DNA of 64,000 nucleotides from Saururus chinensis. Taxonomy: Eukaryota > Streptophyta > Magnoliopsida > Piperales > Saururaceae. Where the stretch lies: positions 27,840,563 to 27,904,562 of the forward strand of contig CP141145.1 of assembly GCA_035235625.1 (NCBI GenBank). The letters are read 5' to 3'. Positions 47,228-59,600 of this stretch are shown one piece after another (position 1 is the first letter of the stretch; each line of letters opens with the position of its first letter). The translations under genes and the position numbers were made by a program. The notes beneath the pieces are model-generated. The model was not told the origin of the DNA and did no database searches. It was given only the letters and a program-made list of their open reading frames with translations.

Positions 47228-50200
47228 TTAAATCTTGAGAAAACCAAATAATGGCTTGGCTGAAACTGGAATGAACTTAACCAGCCAAGCAAGTGGCCAG
47301 GAAACTGCAGCTATGCCAATGCATGCTCCCCATTGCCCCCATCCCAACCTCTCTGTGTCTGCAAATTTTTTTAGGAATTCAACCATCATTATCTGCAAAA
47401 CAATCGTTATCCCAGCTATACCAACAAATAACTTGTTTTTTATAATTCCCTTGAATGTATTCTTCTTCTCTAATTCTCTTGCATTGAACTCGTTAAAGAT
47501 CTGGCAGAGGACAAATATGTTGAATATGATAGTATTTTTAACCTTCCCATTCACATAGAAGATGCTTGTACCCCTGAACTGTAGTACCAGCAAGACAGCT
47601 ATCTGATATAAAGCTTGAGCAAAGAGGTTCCTCCACATAACATTGGTTATAAGCGGCTCAGTTCGTCCGGCAGGATCCTTCTTCATCAACTCATCTGTTG
47701 GCCGTTCTGTGGCAAGAGCCAAAGCGCCTAATGTATCCATAATGAGGTTCACCCACAGCAACTGTACTGTTGTCAGTGGAACATCACCTGAGGAGATGGC
47801 TGCAATGAAGTTGATCACAACAGCTGCAACATTCACGGTTAGCTGGAACTGCAGGAATTTTTGGATGTTGTTGTAAACACACCTCCCCCATTTCAGAACT
47901 ATGACTATTGTCGCAAAGTTGTCATCCAAAACAACAATGTCAGAACTTGCTTTTGCAACTTCTGTGCCTTGGATCCCCATTGCAAGCCCAATATCTGCTT
48001 CTTTAAGAGCTGGAGCGTCATTGGTGCCATCTCCAGTGACACATACAACTTCTCCCTTCTTTTTCAAGCATTGAACCATTAGAAGCTTGTCCAGAGGCGA
48101 TGATCTTGCCATGACGCAGATTTTTCCTACTTTCTCCATCCTCTGGGCTTGGGTATAGTTCCGGAAGTCTTTCCCCTCAACAACTACTCCTCTCATGTCC
48201 TGGTTGGGCGACAGTATTCCACGCTCTAAGGCTATGGCTGTCGCAGTGATGACATTGTCACCTGTAATCATTTTCAGCTGAACTCCTGCAGCTTGGCAAG
48301 CTTCCACTGCCGCCTTTACCCCTGGTCGACAGGGGTCCTTTATACCCACCAAGCATAGCAGAGTCAGCCCATCTTCAGCAAGCCTTTGGACGTTTTGTTC
48401 ATCGGATGCTTCGGTATCTTCAATCTGTTTGTGAGCAAAAGCAATGCAGCGAAGACTATGAGCAGCCATACCTTGTATTATTTGCCCGAATGTTGCTCGT
48501 TCTTTTGTATTCATGGCTTTCACTTCTCCTTGACGGTCAGTGAAGCTTGAGCACATGTCGAGTATCATCTCTGCAGCACCTTTCCAGTGCACATGATTCA
48601 TGTTATTGCCATTCTCTCTTAATGAAATCCCACTTCGTTTCTTCTCGGAATTGAAGGCTTCGACAGAGAGCACTGTGCAGCTCCTCCTCAACTCTTCCAC
48701 ATCCATCCCCTGTTCCAGCACGGCCCATGAAAGCAGCGCCTTCTCAGTTGGGCTGCCTGAGAACTCGAACTGTGGCAAAGAATCCGAGATGTGTCTGTAA
48801 ACGTCACCAGTAGTGTTGAGGCCAACTCCTTGATAAATGAGTTGTTTAACACTAGCAGCTATCCCGGACGAAGAAGCATTATCTGTTAGTAGTGCTTCCC
48901 CAATCCAGAACCTTGCGACCTTCATCTGGTTCATTGTGAGGGTGCCGGTCTTGTCAGTGCAGAGGATGGTGGCAGAGCCCATGGTCTCACAAGCTGGAAG
49001 TGTCCTCACCATTGCATGATCGGCCATCATTCTCTTCATTGAATAAGCAAGCGTGAGAGTCACGGCCAGCGGCAGGCCTTCTGGGATCGCCACCACCACA
49101 ATGGTTACTGCTGTAGCAATAAGCCCAGCCACATCATTCATCACTTGGCTAACCTTCGTTTTGTTGGTGAACTCCGTGTTCCCCTTATCGTCTTTGGTGT
49201 GGCCAGTGAAGTAGCGCACTAGCAGCACAACCAAAACAGTAAAGGCAACAGCCATTCCGACCTTGCCAATGTAGGAGGCCAATCTATCAAGCCTGACTTG
49301 CAGAGGGGTTTTCTCCTCAGAATCACGAGTGATGGAGCTCATCATCTCCCCCCATGTGGTGTGCATGCCAACTGAAATGACTAGCATCCGGCCATAGCCG
49401 TCAACGACCTTTGCGCCGGACATCAGGAAAGGGTTATGGGCTTGATCAATTGCAACATGGTCGCTCTCTCCCGTCATGCTGGACTCGTCCAACTGCAGGG
49501 AGTGGCCGTCAAGTAGTAACCCGTCTGCGGGGACTTGGTCGCCGGTCTTGAGGCAAATGACATCGCCGACAACAACATCAAACGTTGAGATGTGTTGCCG
49601 CCGACCGCCTCGAAAAACGTCGACCTTCATGTTCTCGTTTTCTTTCTCTAGCTTAGCTAATTGCCTGGACTGCCTAAAGTTGCTCACTGCATCCACCACA
49701 ATGACTAGGAGGACAGCAATGAGGATGCTACCTCCATCGTACCAGCCTTCTTTTAGTCCCTCCTCCTTGATGCCAAACACAAGGGAGAACACCACACATA
49801 CTAGGAGGATGATGATTGTGGTGTCCTTGAACCCTTGCAGCACAAAGGTGAGGAACTTATTTGGTGGTGGCTTTTGGATTGTGTTGGCCCCATATAAGTG
49901 TCGTCTTATGAGGATATTTTGTGGGTCTTCACGAATGCCTTGCTGTGGATCAGTCTCTAACATTGAAGCGATTTTACTGGTTCCTCCAAATACACTGATA
50001 CTCTGGAGGTCCTTCTCCTTGACAAGCTTAGCAAGGATATGTTGGTCAATGGTGACATGAGTACTTTCGTTGATGGATTCAGGCTCGATGCTGAGGACAG
50101 TGTGTGATGGTGAGGCTACTGAGAGTACATTTCTTCTCTTCTTTGCAGAAGATAATGCAAAGGAGATGATGGCTCGGCAAGAGAATATGGCAGCCAAAGC

Positions 50201-50293
50201 GCGGCGCCATCTACAAGAGGCAGGGGAATGAGTTGCGCCCAGGAAGAGTGCATCAATGCAATGCAATGCATGGTGCCGCGACGGTCCTTCCAT
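47228..50293 (-). CDS. Plasma-membrane-type autoinhibited Ca2+-ATPase (P-IIB, ACA12/13-like), intronless
   Basis: This is a 1021-residue calcium pump that exports Ca2+ from the cytosol using ATP and is controlled by calmodulin. The N-terminal part has a basic amphipathic stretch around residues 28-50 (CRWRRALAAIFSCRAIISFALSS begins it), the expected calmodulin-binding autoinhibitor. The membrane motif PEGLPLAVTL precedes the phosphorylation motif DKTGTLT (Asp447). The ATP-binding motif KGAAEMILDMC, the MITGDN segment and the hinge TGDGTNDAP (about 750) follow, then the C-terminal helices. The intact frame, normal length and complete motif set indicate a functional gene. The lack of introns matches the ACA12/13 subgroup, whereas other plant P-IIB pumps have introns. 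The ATG at 50293 fits a TATA box about 110 bp upstream. Confidence 0.93.
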   Translation of the reverse strand: MEGPSRHHALHCIDALFLGATHSPASCRWRRALAAIFSCRAIISFALSSAKKRRNVLSVASPSHTVLSIEPESINESTHVTIDQHILAKLVKEKDLQSISVFGGTSKIASMLETDPQQGIREDPQNILIRRHLYGANTIQKPPPNKFLTFVLQGFKDTTIIILLVCVVFSLVFGIKEEGLKEGWYDGGSILIAVLLVIVVDAVSNFRQSRQLAKLEKENENMKVDVFRGGRRQHISTFDVVVGDVICLKTGDQVPADGLLLDGHSLQLDESSMTGESDHVAIDQAHNPFLMSGAKVVDGYGRMLVISVGMHTTWGEMMSSITRDSEEKTPLQVRLDRLASYIGKVGMAVAFTVLVVLLVRYFTGHTKDDKGNTEFTNKTKVSQVMNDVAGLIATAVTIVVVAIPEGLPLAVTLTLAYSMKRMMADHAMVRTLPACETMGSATILCTDKTGTLTMNQMKVARFWIGEALLTDNASSSGIAASVKQLIYQGVGLNTTGDVYRHISDSLPQFEFSGSPTEKALLSWAVLEQGMDVEELRRSCTVLSVEAFNSEKKRSGISLRENGNNMNHVHWKGAAEMILDMCSSFTDRQGEVKAMNTKERATFGQIIQGMAAHSLRCIAFAHKQIEDTEASDEQNVQRLAEDGLTLLCLVGIKDPCRPGVKAAVEACQAAGVQLKMITGDNVITATAIALERGILSPNQDMRGVVVEGKDFRNYTQAQRMEKVGKICVMARSSPLDKLLMVQCLKKKGEVVCVTGDGTNDAPALKEADIGLAMGIQGTEVAKASSDIVVLDDNFATIVIVLKWGRCVYNNIQKFLQFQLTVNVAAVVINFIAAISSGDVPLTTVQLLWVNLIMDTLGALALATERPTDELMKKDPAGRTEPLITNVMWRNLFAQALYQIAVLLVLQFRGTSIFYVNGKVKNTIIFNIFVLCQIFNEFNARELEKKNTFKGIIKNKLFVGIAGITIVLQIMMVEFLKKFADTERLGWGQWGACIGIAAVSWPLAWLVKFIPVSAKPLFGFLKI

Positions 50294-51540
50294 GCTATCC
50301 AGACACAGGCACGTATAGTTTTACTTGGTCTGCAAAGCCGAACAAGTTTCAACTCTTTAGCTTCAATCTCAGCTGAACGGTTTCAATGATGCGTATGAAG
50401 TGTTATATAGTAGAAGGTTTCTCTTGGTGGATAAGCATCGTTCATCTTCCGCGCTATGTGTTCAGTCTTCAATGCAATGCATCTTCCACACTAGAATCTT
50501 TCTTGCAACTTATAATACGACCATGATATGGGCCATACATACCTACGAAACTTGCGTGAGGGGGCTGGAAATTGGAATCTGTCCCTCACATGCATTTATG
50601 CTGCCTCTTGTTTTTTCAAATCTTTCGTAAGAAGATTTACGCTGTCCCTTGTTGAAGGGTTTTACTCAACAACTTTTGGTTCTTCCACCATAGGATGCTC
50701 TCTACGTTATATGAGCCATCGCGTATAGGATATATAACACACATAACCGCACGCATATGGCGTTGAGGTGCACAAACATGAACTCCGTCAACGAGATGAC
50801 AAAAAAAAAATTGGGCCTCCCTTGGGAAAGAACTCTATTAGACTGGAAGGACAAGAGTGGTACAGGAAAATTGGGTACATTTAATACGCTTTGTGATTCA
50901 TTCTTTTCGTGGAGCGGGAGGAACGAAGAAGACCCAGTGTAATGCAGTCAACTCATTCACAATAAAGCAAACCTGAATAAGTGAGGGAGACGGGGTCGTC
51001 CTAAGGTAGAGTCGTTATGAAAACTCAGAGGAAATTTCGCAGTTCCTGCTCGGTTCTTGATTGTGAAATTTGTGGGCATCTCTCAGCCTCCAGCCCCTTT
51101 GCATGGGTACTGAGTTCCTGGCTTGGTTCATAGGTGGTGGGGGATCTGAAGGCTATTCAAGAATGAAATGTTGTACCTCTTTCTTGTCGGGAATGGGGCA
51201 GGCTTCCAAGTTTTAAGTCATCCATGGCTTTTGTTTTTTAAGTTTATACTGATAATGATGACCCTTGATTCCATAAGTTCCCTTGTCCTAGACACTAAAG
51301 ATGACTTTGTTATGTCTAGGCAGTTTCATGTGAATTGCTTTTTAGCCCACTTTTTCTTTTTCTGATTATTTTAAATAAACAAAGTGTCAAGTCTTATTCT
51401 ATTGGAAAGCAATTCGACAAGTAAGAAGGGATCGGATAGAATCGTCCACTCAACGACGACTTTTAATTTACTTCATGGTATTCCTTAAATTGACCCTGTC
51501 CATGTTGAACCTCAACCCACAAGGCAGAGTATTTAAATTA
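50294..51540. other. 5' flank of the Ca2+-ATPase and intergenic DNA
   Basis: Beyond the likely TATA box at 50403-50409, no gene or element is supported. Short open frames have no recognised domain. Confidence 0.45.
50403..50409 (-). promoter_or_regulatory. Likely TATA box of the Ca2+-ATPase gene
   Basis: On the minus strand it reads TATATAA, 110 bp upstream of the ATG at 50293. Transcription would start near 50375. It fits plant promoter spacing but is not tested. Confidence 0.55.
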
Positions 51541-51559
51541 CCATGCCTCCCCTCTTTTT

Positions 51560-52760
51560 TCTTTTTTACTGTACCGATTGACTGTCTTATCCTATGCCAC
51601 TAGCTTTGCTCCGGCTCCTCTGTCACGGGTTCTGCCTCTTACTCCATCGCCTCTAGTTCTACCTCCTCTGCCTCTTTCTCCTCTTCCCAGCCTCCTAAAT
51701 TCTAATGTTAAAAAATAACCTATAAACATGTTCAAATACTCAAAACTAACTATGAATTTTTTTTTTGTTTGGTTTTCAGCTTTTTCTAACACTGAACAAA
51801 TCTTACTTCTATCAATGGCAATTGACAATAACTCATAGCTAATAATTAATAATCATATTTATTATAATAAAAGGGATAGTAAAATAACATAATGAGTGAA
51901 TATATCTCCCTCAATATATGCACTAAACTATTTTAATAAACTAAATAGAGAAACAGGAAAATAAAAGACGTTTAAAATGCACAACTATCTGTTGTTGACT
52001 CACGATTGTCAAGTATTGATTGCAAAAGCATCAATGAATATGGAGTTTAGCACCTGTAACCTTCTTCCTCTTGCACTGTGGCAACCTCCTTCGTCTTTAG
52101 TGCCAATGACCCCTCTTATTAACAGGTGACAACTAGGATTAGACAACCGATAACTGTGTGTCTTAAACTTGCTTTATCTTTTTATTTATCTATTTTGTTT
52201 GTTGAGATACTTTAATGTATATGTTGAAGGAGATACTCTCACTCCTAGTATTGTTTTGCTGCCCCTTTTAATACAATAAATATGGTTGTCGACTATCAGC
52301 TACCTGTTATCACAAGTCGCCATTAATGAAATTCTAAGGTTTGTTTGGCATTGGGAAAAACTCAAAATCAAATTTAAATAAAACCTATTGTTGGTTTTGA
52401 GTAGCTGAACATGTTTACGAGTTCATTTTTAATATTAGACTTTGTAGAGGAAAAGCAAAATTTTTCATGGTTCTATTAGTTTCATGGTTGGTTGTATTGG
52501 ATTGTGATGGAGGAGGTAAAGTAGGAGGAATAGCTGGTGGAGAAGGGAGGGGAGGGGGGGGGGGGGTCGTGTGGAGTAGGAGGATGTGGATGAGGACGAG
52601 GAGGCAGAGCCGGTGGTGGATGAGCCGTAACGAGGGGTAGAGAAGGTGGACTTGGAGTTAGAGCCGATGGCACATGGGAATGCATATTTGTCTAGTGGGT
52701 TGGTGGAGTAAAAAGGAAGATGGTGGGGTAAGTTCTACAACTGTGTGGGGGTTCACATGT
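51560..52760. mobile_element. Foldback-like element: two long arms in inverted orientation
   Basis: The left arm (about 51560-52030) and the complement of the right arm (about 52070-52760) share several blocks in the same order. These include AAACATGTTCAAATACTCAAAA, a CAGCTTTTTCTAACACTGAACAA-like segment and TCTCCCTCAATATATGCACTAAAC. The arms meet near 52050. No coding sequence is seen. It could be a nonautonomous Mutator-like element with long inverted repeats. Outer borders are uncertain. Confidence 0.55.
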
Positions 52761-53490
52761 GCACAAGTCCTCTTTCTTTTATCACAAAATCCCTACATGG
52801 ACAAAGACTTAAACATTAACCATCCAATAACATAGAACCCAATCTTGCAATAGATCTTGCTGCACTCAAAATCCTGCAAGTAATATAACAATCATCACAC
52901 GGAAGGCAACACAAATTCCTAGATGGCAGGCACTAAAGAACACATCTACAAAAGAGGACCTCAAACTCCAACCTTGTAAGGGCACTCCATAAGGTTGGCC
53001 AAAAGCTGATTTGATAATTGGGACTACCTGGTGGTGGCTCTAGCATTAGTTCTAGGGAGGGCCTAATCACCAACTTATACTTGATTCTCAAATGCCCTAA
53101 GGGAAGAAAAGTTGCTACCAACTTGGGAAAATAAACCACCGCTAACTTGGGTAGAGAAATCATTGGCAACTCGGGCAGGCAACACATGCCGCTGCAAATG
53201 TAGGAGTGCATACTCATATGCTTATCAAGTAGATGGGGCATGCTTTATGAGGAATGTTGATTACAAAAATTCACCGTCACTGGTGAAAGAACTACCCTAT
53301 CTGCATAGAGACGGGTCAAATCCATTGCATCTAAAGCCAAACAACATAAACACACAAATAAACACAAATAAGTCTATCCATATGCCGACAACCAAGATAG
53401 GTGAGGCATAAGAATACAAACTTGTTGACATTTTGAACAATAGGTTGCATTTGAGGGATATTTTTATAAAATGCTTGAGAATAATTATAA
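52761..53490. other. Spacer between repeat copies
   Basis: No gene or element is recognised. The short open frames have no similarity I can name. Confidence 0.4.
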
Positions 53491-54250
53491 TTGGAATAAT
53501 TTACAAAAATGACCCTCAAATAAGTATATTCCAAAATATGTCACAAACTTCTTAGTATTATAGTAAATGGCCCTGCCAACATGTGAACCCCCACACATGT
53601 CACAAAAAATATCTAAATTACCCTCCCTCTTCTTGTACCTTTTCACTCCACTAACCAATTGTCTTCCATTTGGCACCGGCTTCGCATGTGGTTCGACTTC
53701 TTTCTCCACTGGTTCTAGCTCTGTCGCCTCTGACACTAGCTCTGACTTTGCTACCTTTGACACTGGTTCTAGCTTTGCCATCTCTGTCTCTTCCTCCCCT
53801 CCTCTGCCACCTCCTCCTCCTCGGAATATGATGGGAAAAGGAAACAACTACAAACCAACCAACATAGCTATTAAATTTTTTTCCCCTCTCTCTGCAAGCT
53901 CAAATCTTAAAAATTGGTATAATAAACATGTTCAATTACTCAAAAACAACATTGGGTTTTATTTTTACGTTATTCAAAGCTTTTTCTAATACCAAATAAA
54001 CCTTATGCTTTCATAAATAGCAACTCATGATAATTGGTAGTTGCTAGAAGATAGCCGGTATTCATCAACCAAATTTACTTTAGTACAATGGCAATTAGAC
54101 AACATATTAAGTGACTATATCTCCCTCAATGTATGCACTAAACCATATCAACAAACCAAATAGATAAATAGAAAAATAAAACAAGTTTAAATTGCACATT
54201 TGTCAACTACAATTGTCGAATGTCTATTATCACATGCCAGTAAAGGGGTC
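53491..54250 (+). repeat. Third, single-arm copy of the foldback-like family
   Basis: It matches the arms at 51560-52760 in the same orientation as the left arm: a CT-rich AGCTCTGTCGCCTCTGAC-like run, AAACATGTTCAATTACTCAAAA, CTCCCTCAATGTATGCACTAAAC and GGGGTCATTGACATTGGAGA. The left border may be near TTACAAAAATGACCCTCAAA (about 53500). Confidence 0.6.
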
Positions 54251-54330
54251 ATTGACATTGGAGAAGGAGGTTGTTGATGCCATCATTGGGCAGCTCTATA
54301 GGGTGGAAGCTATGTGATAGAGCCGCTAAC

Positions 54331-54630
54331 CATGATTCATCTTCATCGTCGAATTATTCCATAAAAAATATTTTATAGAGAATATTCATCCTCTATCTTT
54401 CATCGGCATAGTCACTAATGCATTGGTGACCTACTTGATATTCGGGAAAAACATGATTATAGACTCTATCCTTCTCAAACATGATTCATCTTCATCATCG
54501 ATTTTGTCCATAAAAAATATTTTATAGAGAATATTCATCCTCTATCTTTCATCGGTATAGCCACTAATGCATCGGTGACCTACTTGATAATCGGGAAAAA
54601 CATGATTAGAGACTCTATCCTTCTCAAACA
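54331..54630. repeat. 149-bp tandem duplication
   Basis: Copies start with CATGATTCATCTTCATC at 54331 and 54480, 149 bp apart, and are nearly identical over AAAAAATATTTTATAGAGAA and the following 80 bp. They carry no gene. Confidence 0.88.
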
Positions 54631-55306
54631 CACTTTCTTGCATCAAAACTCTTAGAAATCATTCCAAAACAAGTTATAAGCCTTTTACATCACAAATCAA
54701 GTGTTAAGCTAGTTATGATCCGAATTCACCATGAAAGCACCTTCATGCATAGCTCAACTTGAGGAAAAGCACAATCATAAGTTTAGGATCATCAAGAACT
54801 TGAATAAAATCATAAATTTAGAATATTTTTCTTGAAATTCTAATGTAGATTGCAATGCAGACATTCTTCCTCTCCTATGCATGAACTTCTTGAATTGCTT
54901 CCGGACTCTTACCCACTAGTGCTATCTTTGAGATTCCCCTTTTGCTCCCAATTCTGGATTTTACTCTACTGATATTGGGATAACAACTTAAGGAGTCTCG
55001 CAACCGCAAACTACCTTATTTTTATAGAAAATTAATGCATGCAGTTATCATCGATAGACCATGGATGTATCAATGCCTATCGACAATAACATTGCACTAT
55101 ATCATCGGTAGCCGACCAATATGTCTATGGCTCGCTAGTAACCAAAAATAAAATTTTTAATAAATAAAAAGAAATGATTTTCTTCTTGAAAACATAGAGT
55201 GTCGCACATCTAAGGCCAGGAAAATGGTCAATTGATAGCCTGCTATGGTAGCTATGAGAAATGCCAAACGCTGAAAAAAATCCCGTGGTGGGGAGTAAAT
55301 AATAGT
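54631..55306. other. Intergenic DNA
   Basis: AT-rich sequence between the 149-bp duplication and the solo LTR. No gene or element is recognised. Confidence 0.4.
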
Positions 55307-55311
55307 GGGAC

Positions 55312-57714
55312 TGTAACGACCCGTTTTCCGGTTACGCTTAACCCGGGTGGGTTAAGGGTAATTCGGTAATTTGTGATTAGGGTTAGGGGGTTTCATTAGG
55401 TGAAATCCCCGTATCCGAGTAGAGCTCGGAGTAATGAGTGTGTCGAATCGAAGAACGCACGAAACGGAGGTCGGGAGCGAAAGCTACAACCTCGGGAAGT
55501 GTGCCGCATGGGCGGGGCCCACTCAAAAAGAGCGGGATAACCTACCCATGTGTGGTCTTGTATTGAAGGGCTCGTCAATACGAGTCCATTGGTACGTAGA
55601 ACGCGCGATTCCGACTTCGGGGTAAGAAGATATCGTGCGTTGCAGTTTAGATAATTTTGGATTAAAATAATATAGAAAAATATTATTTTAATCAAATAAG
55701 GACAAATTAGCTGGCGTCAACGCTGATGCCAGCAGCGGCGCCGCCCGACGCGGCGCCGCGTGGTGGGGGTCCGCGGGCCTGCGCGTCGTCCTACGCGGAC
55801 GCGGGACGGGGCCCGCGCGGCGCGGGGCGCGACCGCGGGATGCGGGCGCAGCGCGCGGCCAGCGCATCGCGCATCGCGTAGGTGCGCGACACGTGGCGCG
55901 CGCGCCCCCAAGGGCGTCTCGTACGCTCTCGGCTCCTCCTCTATAAATGTCGGATTCCCGTTATTTTCCGGGGGAGTTTCTAGACTCGTTCGGAGTCCGT
56001 TTTCTTCCGTTCTTGAGGCGTTCCTAGCTAATTCGAGGGTGATCTACGCAATGGCATAGTCCATTCCTCAAGTTAGTACTCCTATAAGGGAGGAACGACC
56101 CGGGGCAAGAGGAGGCTCTGTCCGCCGCCCTCCTGTCCTGAGAGTGAGAAAGAGATGGCCCGGAGAGAGAGGAGGCTTTGTCCTCCTTTACTGGGCCAGA
56201 TCGAGAGAAGTGGCCCGATGTAGGGGAGGCTCCGTTCCCCACCGAAGGGCCACGACGTGTGAAGGGCACCCTGAGTAGCCGGGCCATATCGAGAGAAGTG
56301 GCCCGATGTAGGGGAGGCTCCGTTCCCCACAGAAGGGCCACGACATGTGAAGGACACCCCAAGTAAGGGAGGTTCTGTCCGCCGTCCACGGGCGCAGAAA
56401 ATGGGGTTTCCGGGAAAGGGGAGAGTTGGTCGGGTTGTCTTTCGGTGGAAGGCGAGGAACGTATGGAGACTAGAGGAGGCTCTGCTCGCTGTCTCCGGAT
56501 CTGAAGGGGAGGACGCCCAGAAACGTGCATCCCGAATACCGCTACCTCGTGAGACGTCAGGGGAGTAAGGGTTTCTTACCTCCTATTATAATTATTGAAT
56601 GCATGTGCTAGATGGGGTATTTGATATGCCATGATGTGTGTTGTCTCCCTCTGGGTTAGAGAGAGACGGGTTGTGCGTGTGTTTATCTTATGATATGCTT
56701 TGCTTATATGCCATGATGTGTGCCATCTCGCTCTGGGTTAGAGCGAGACGGGTTGTGTGTGTGTTCGGTCTCAGCTCAGTGATAGAGCGAGACCTATGAT
56801 TGTGTTTATATACTGTTATGCTATGCTTATATGCATGATGTGTGTCGTCTCCCTCTGGGTTAGAGAGAGACGGGTTGTGCATGTGTTTATCTTATGATAT
56901 GCTTTGCTTATATGCCATGATGTGTGCCGTCTCGCTCTGGGTTAGAGCGAGACGGGTTGTGTGTGTGTTCGGTCTCGGCTCAGTGATAGAGCAAGACGTG
57001 TGATGTATGTGGTCTCGGCTCAGTGATGGAGTGAGATGTGTGATGTGTGGTCTCGGCTCAGTGATGGAGCGAGACGTGTGATGTGTGGTCTTGCTCTAGG
57101 ATAGAGTGAGGAACGTTGTGATGGTCTTGCTCTGGGATAGAGTGAGGCATGTTGTGGTAGTTGTGTGGTGCTCGACTCTATGATAGAGCGAGATGTGTGT
57201 TGCCGATGTTTTATCGGGTTTTCATAGTGGTTGTGTGGTGCTCGTCTCTATGATAGAGCGAGACGTGTGTTGCCGATGTTTTATCGGGTTTTCGTATTGG
57301 TTGTGTGGTGCTCGTCTCTATGATAGAGCGAGACGTGTGTTGCCGGTGTTTTCGTATAACTCCGATTAAATATTCGGAGATACATATTTTATACGTATAT
57401 GTTTTTGGTATGCTGGTTGTATGTAGTAGCCAATAGGTAGAACTACGTCCAGATCCGATCGTATCGGAGTAACATCGTGGATGTTGTCCAATATGTACGT
57501 AGGCAACCAACGACAATGCAACGTTGGCCCGGTCCGAATTAGTTATATAATTAGGCCAGTTTTTGCCTACGCGCAATGGAGCGCTAAAGTTCCATAGCGT
57601 GTAGAGGAATGAGAAGACTCTCGCACATAGAGTGTGCTGTGCTTGGTTCTGGGTTTGGTTTTTGTCGTCTTCTGGACCCCCGGCCCGGGTCGGTTTGCGG
57701 GTCGGGGCGTCACA
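55312..57714 (+). mobile_element. Solo LTR, 2403 bp, with perfect target duplication
   Basis: It begins TGTAACGACCCGTTTTCC and ends GGGGCGTCACA. The target duplication GGGAC is perfect (55307-55311 and 57715-57719). No retrotransposon genes are inside. A GC-rich core (about 55700-55930) is followed by a possible TATA box (CTATAAATG at about 55942) that could be the LTR promoter. Repeats fill 56090-57350. The start resembles those of the other large LTRs in the window, suggesting the same lineage. Confidence 0.88.
56600..57350. repeat. Tandem repeats inside the 2.4-kb solo LTR
   Basis: Units contain CTCGCTCTGGGTTAGAGCGA or the related GGTCTCGGCTCAGTGATAGA. At 57150-57350 there are three copies of a unit with GTGGTGCTCGTCTCTATGAT and TGCCGATGTTTTATCGGG. 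Most units carry short inverted repeats, for example GTCTCGCTC...GAGCGAGAC. A further ~110-bp duplication lies at about 56160-56350. Confidence 0.85.
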
Positions 57715-57719
57715 GGGAC

Positions 57720-59600
57720 ATTGCCTATCAAAAGGAAAATATTGTTTATTAAAGATACCGTGACGAGATATAATAATTTTCTCGAGTAGCTTACTCCTCT
57801 AAGTACTTGCACCATAAGGTTATTGAGTATATAATATACTAAGCAGAATGGCTAAACAAGAAACCACATATATCATCATTCTTATAAAATACATAATATA
57901 TAATTTTCATTCATTACCCGGCCCTCATCTCTAATGTGGGATATCACATTAAAGTCATAGCAACATCAAGGAGGTTTGTCTGACCCCTCGAAATGTATAC
58001 CATTTTACAAAGCAACTTCAGATTATTTCTAAAGATTGTTGTTTGCTCCGCCCATGCCATGAAATTAAGGCCTACAAGGACTCATAGACCCGAGTTATTG
58101 AGTATATGAGCCTTTCATGATTACTAAGACCTCACTTTCATGTTGCACTATGATCTTTTGAAGATCTGAACCAAGTCCCGAGCTCAAGGAGAGGCATAAC
58201 AAACAACAAACTCCCAAATCTAGGGGAGTCAGAAACCCATGGTCCATTTTAATAGCATGACCTTCCTCTACATTGCTAAAAGGACCTACTCTTAGAGCCC
58301 ACAACAACATTTGGTACTTACGCCCTTAAATGTCTTCATCATCATCAAGTCAAGGTTATTACCCTCTTGTATATGCTCTAACCTAGGGTTTACATTACCC
58401 CCTTTGTACATATCTTTTATCATGTATTCCTATATTTATTTATGATCATTATGAAAGTAAAGTTTGTCAAAATATTCTTTATTGACCACAATATAGTACA
58501 ATAAAAGACTAATTCAAATCTCCAACTGAACGCTATCTCCAATTGAACGATTGTCAACTACCTATTGACGTGTTGGCCATCATACCTTCATCAACATGTC
58601 AGTCCCTACCGAGAGTGAGAAGACTCCATCAAGCCTTGATCATTGATGTCATCATTAACGCATCAAACTTCTACTAATGCCTAATATAACACCAACACAT
58701 CCCTATGTATAGATCCCGATATCTCCTCATGTTGTCCTAACCATCCATATCCCGTTGAAACATTGGTAGAAGAGTCAATGACAAGTGTAGAGTAGTGAAT
58801 AAATTCTTGTACTTGTGCCATGTCAAGCCTCCCATAAATCTTTTATGAAAACTCTTAAAATATGTAATAGGGTCATTATACTTATTACTAAACATAGATT
58901 CATACATAAAACCATATATTCTTGTTTTTACAAGAAGATATTAGCCCTTAATGGTAGAATCATATAAATTCAACTAATGATTTCCATATCCATAATCAAA
59001 TAATTACTCCATAAGAATTACTTAAACATAATTTCATAAATCTATGTTCATTGTCTAATTCACAATCCCTATCATTATGCTTAACATACTTCTTTAGTAT
59101 TTAGACCATTATTAGTTAGAGGTTTAACAATCCGACCTTTCCTTACGCATTAATCACTGATCCTGCAAAATTTATTCCCCCTTCCTTACTTTTTCCTTCG
59201 ATCTTGATGCACCCTTAGTCTCCTCCTTCTTGACTACAATCAATTTTGAAGGAATAAAAGTCTTTAGGACGTCAAGGGGTATATATATGAAGGGTCCCGT
59301 TAACATGCATTGGGTGCATATGTGCCTGGTGCATGTTGGCCATGAGATCTCAATTTAATGGCCATAGGGTAGTAGGGGGGAGAAAAATATTCTACCCCAA
59401 TCCAATGGCTCAAAAGTGCCTGGGCACACCACTTAACTTTTTTGTTATACGAAAAAAAAATCAAGTTCTTGTTTATAACTGTCAATTTTGGATGGTTTAT
59501 ACTTTCGTTAGTATAACTACCTTGAATGTCCATACGTCATTAGAATTACTAAGCAATTCGTTGACACATCATTGTTTGCCTAAGCATACTTAGGTTTCAT
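57720..59600. other. Intergenic DNA
   Basis: AT-rich DNA without supported genes or element ends. Open frames such as 58095-58310 (-) have no recognised domain. Confidence 0.45.
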
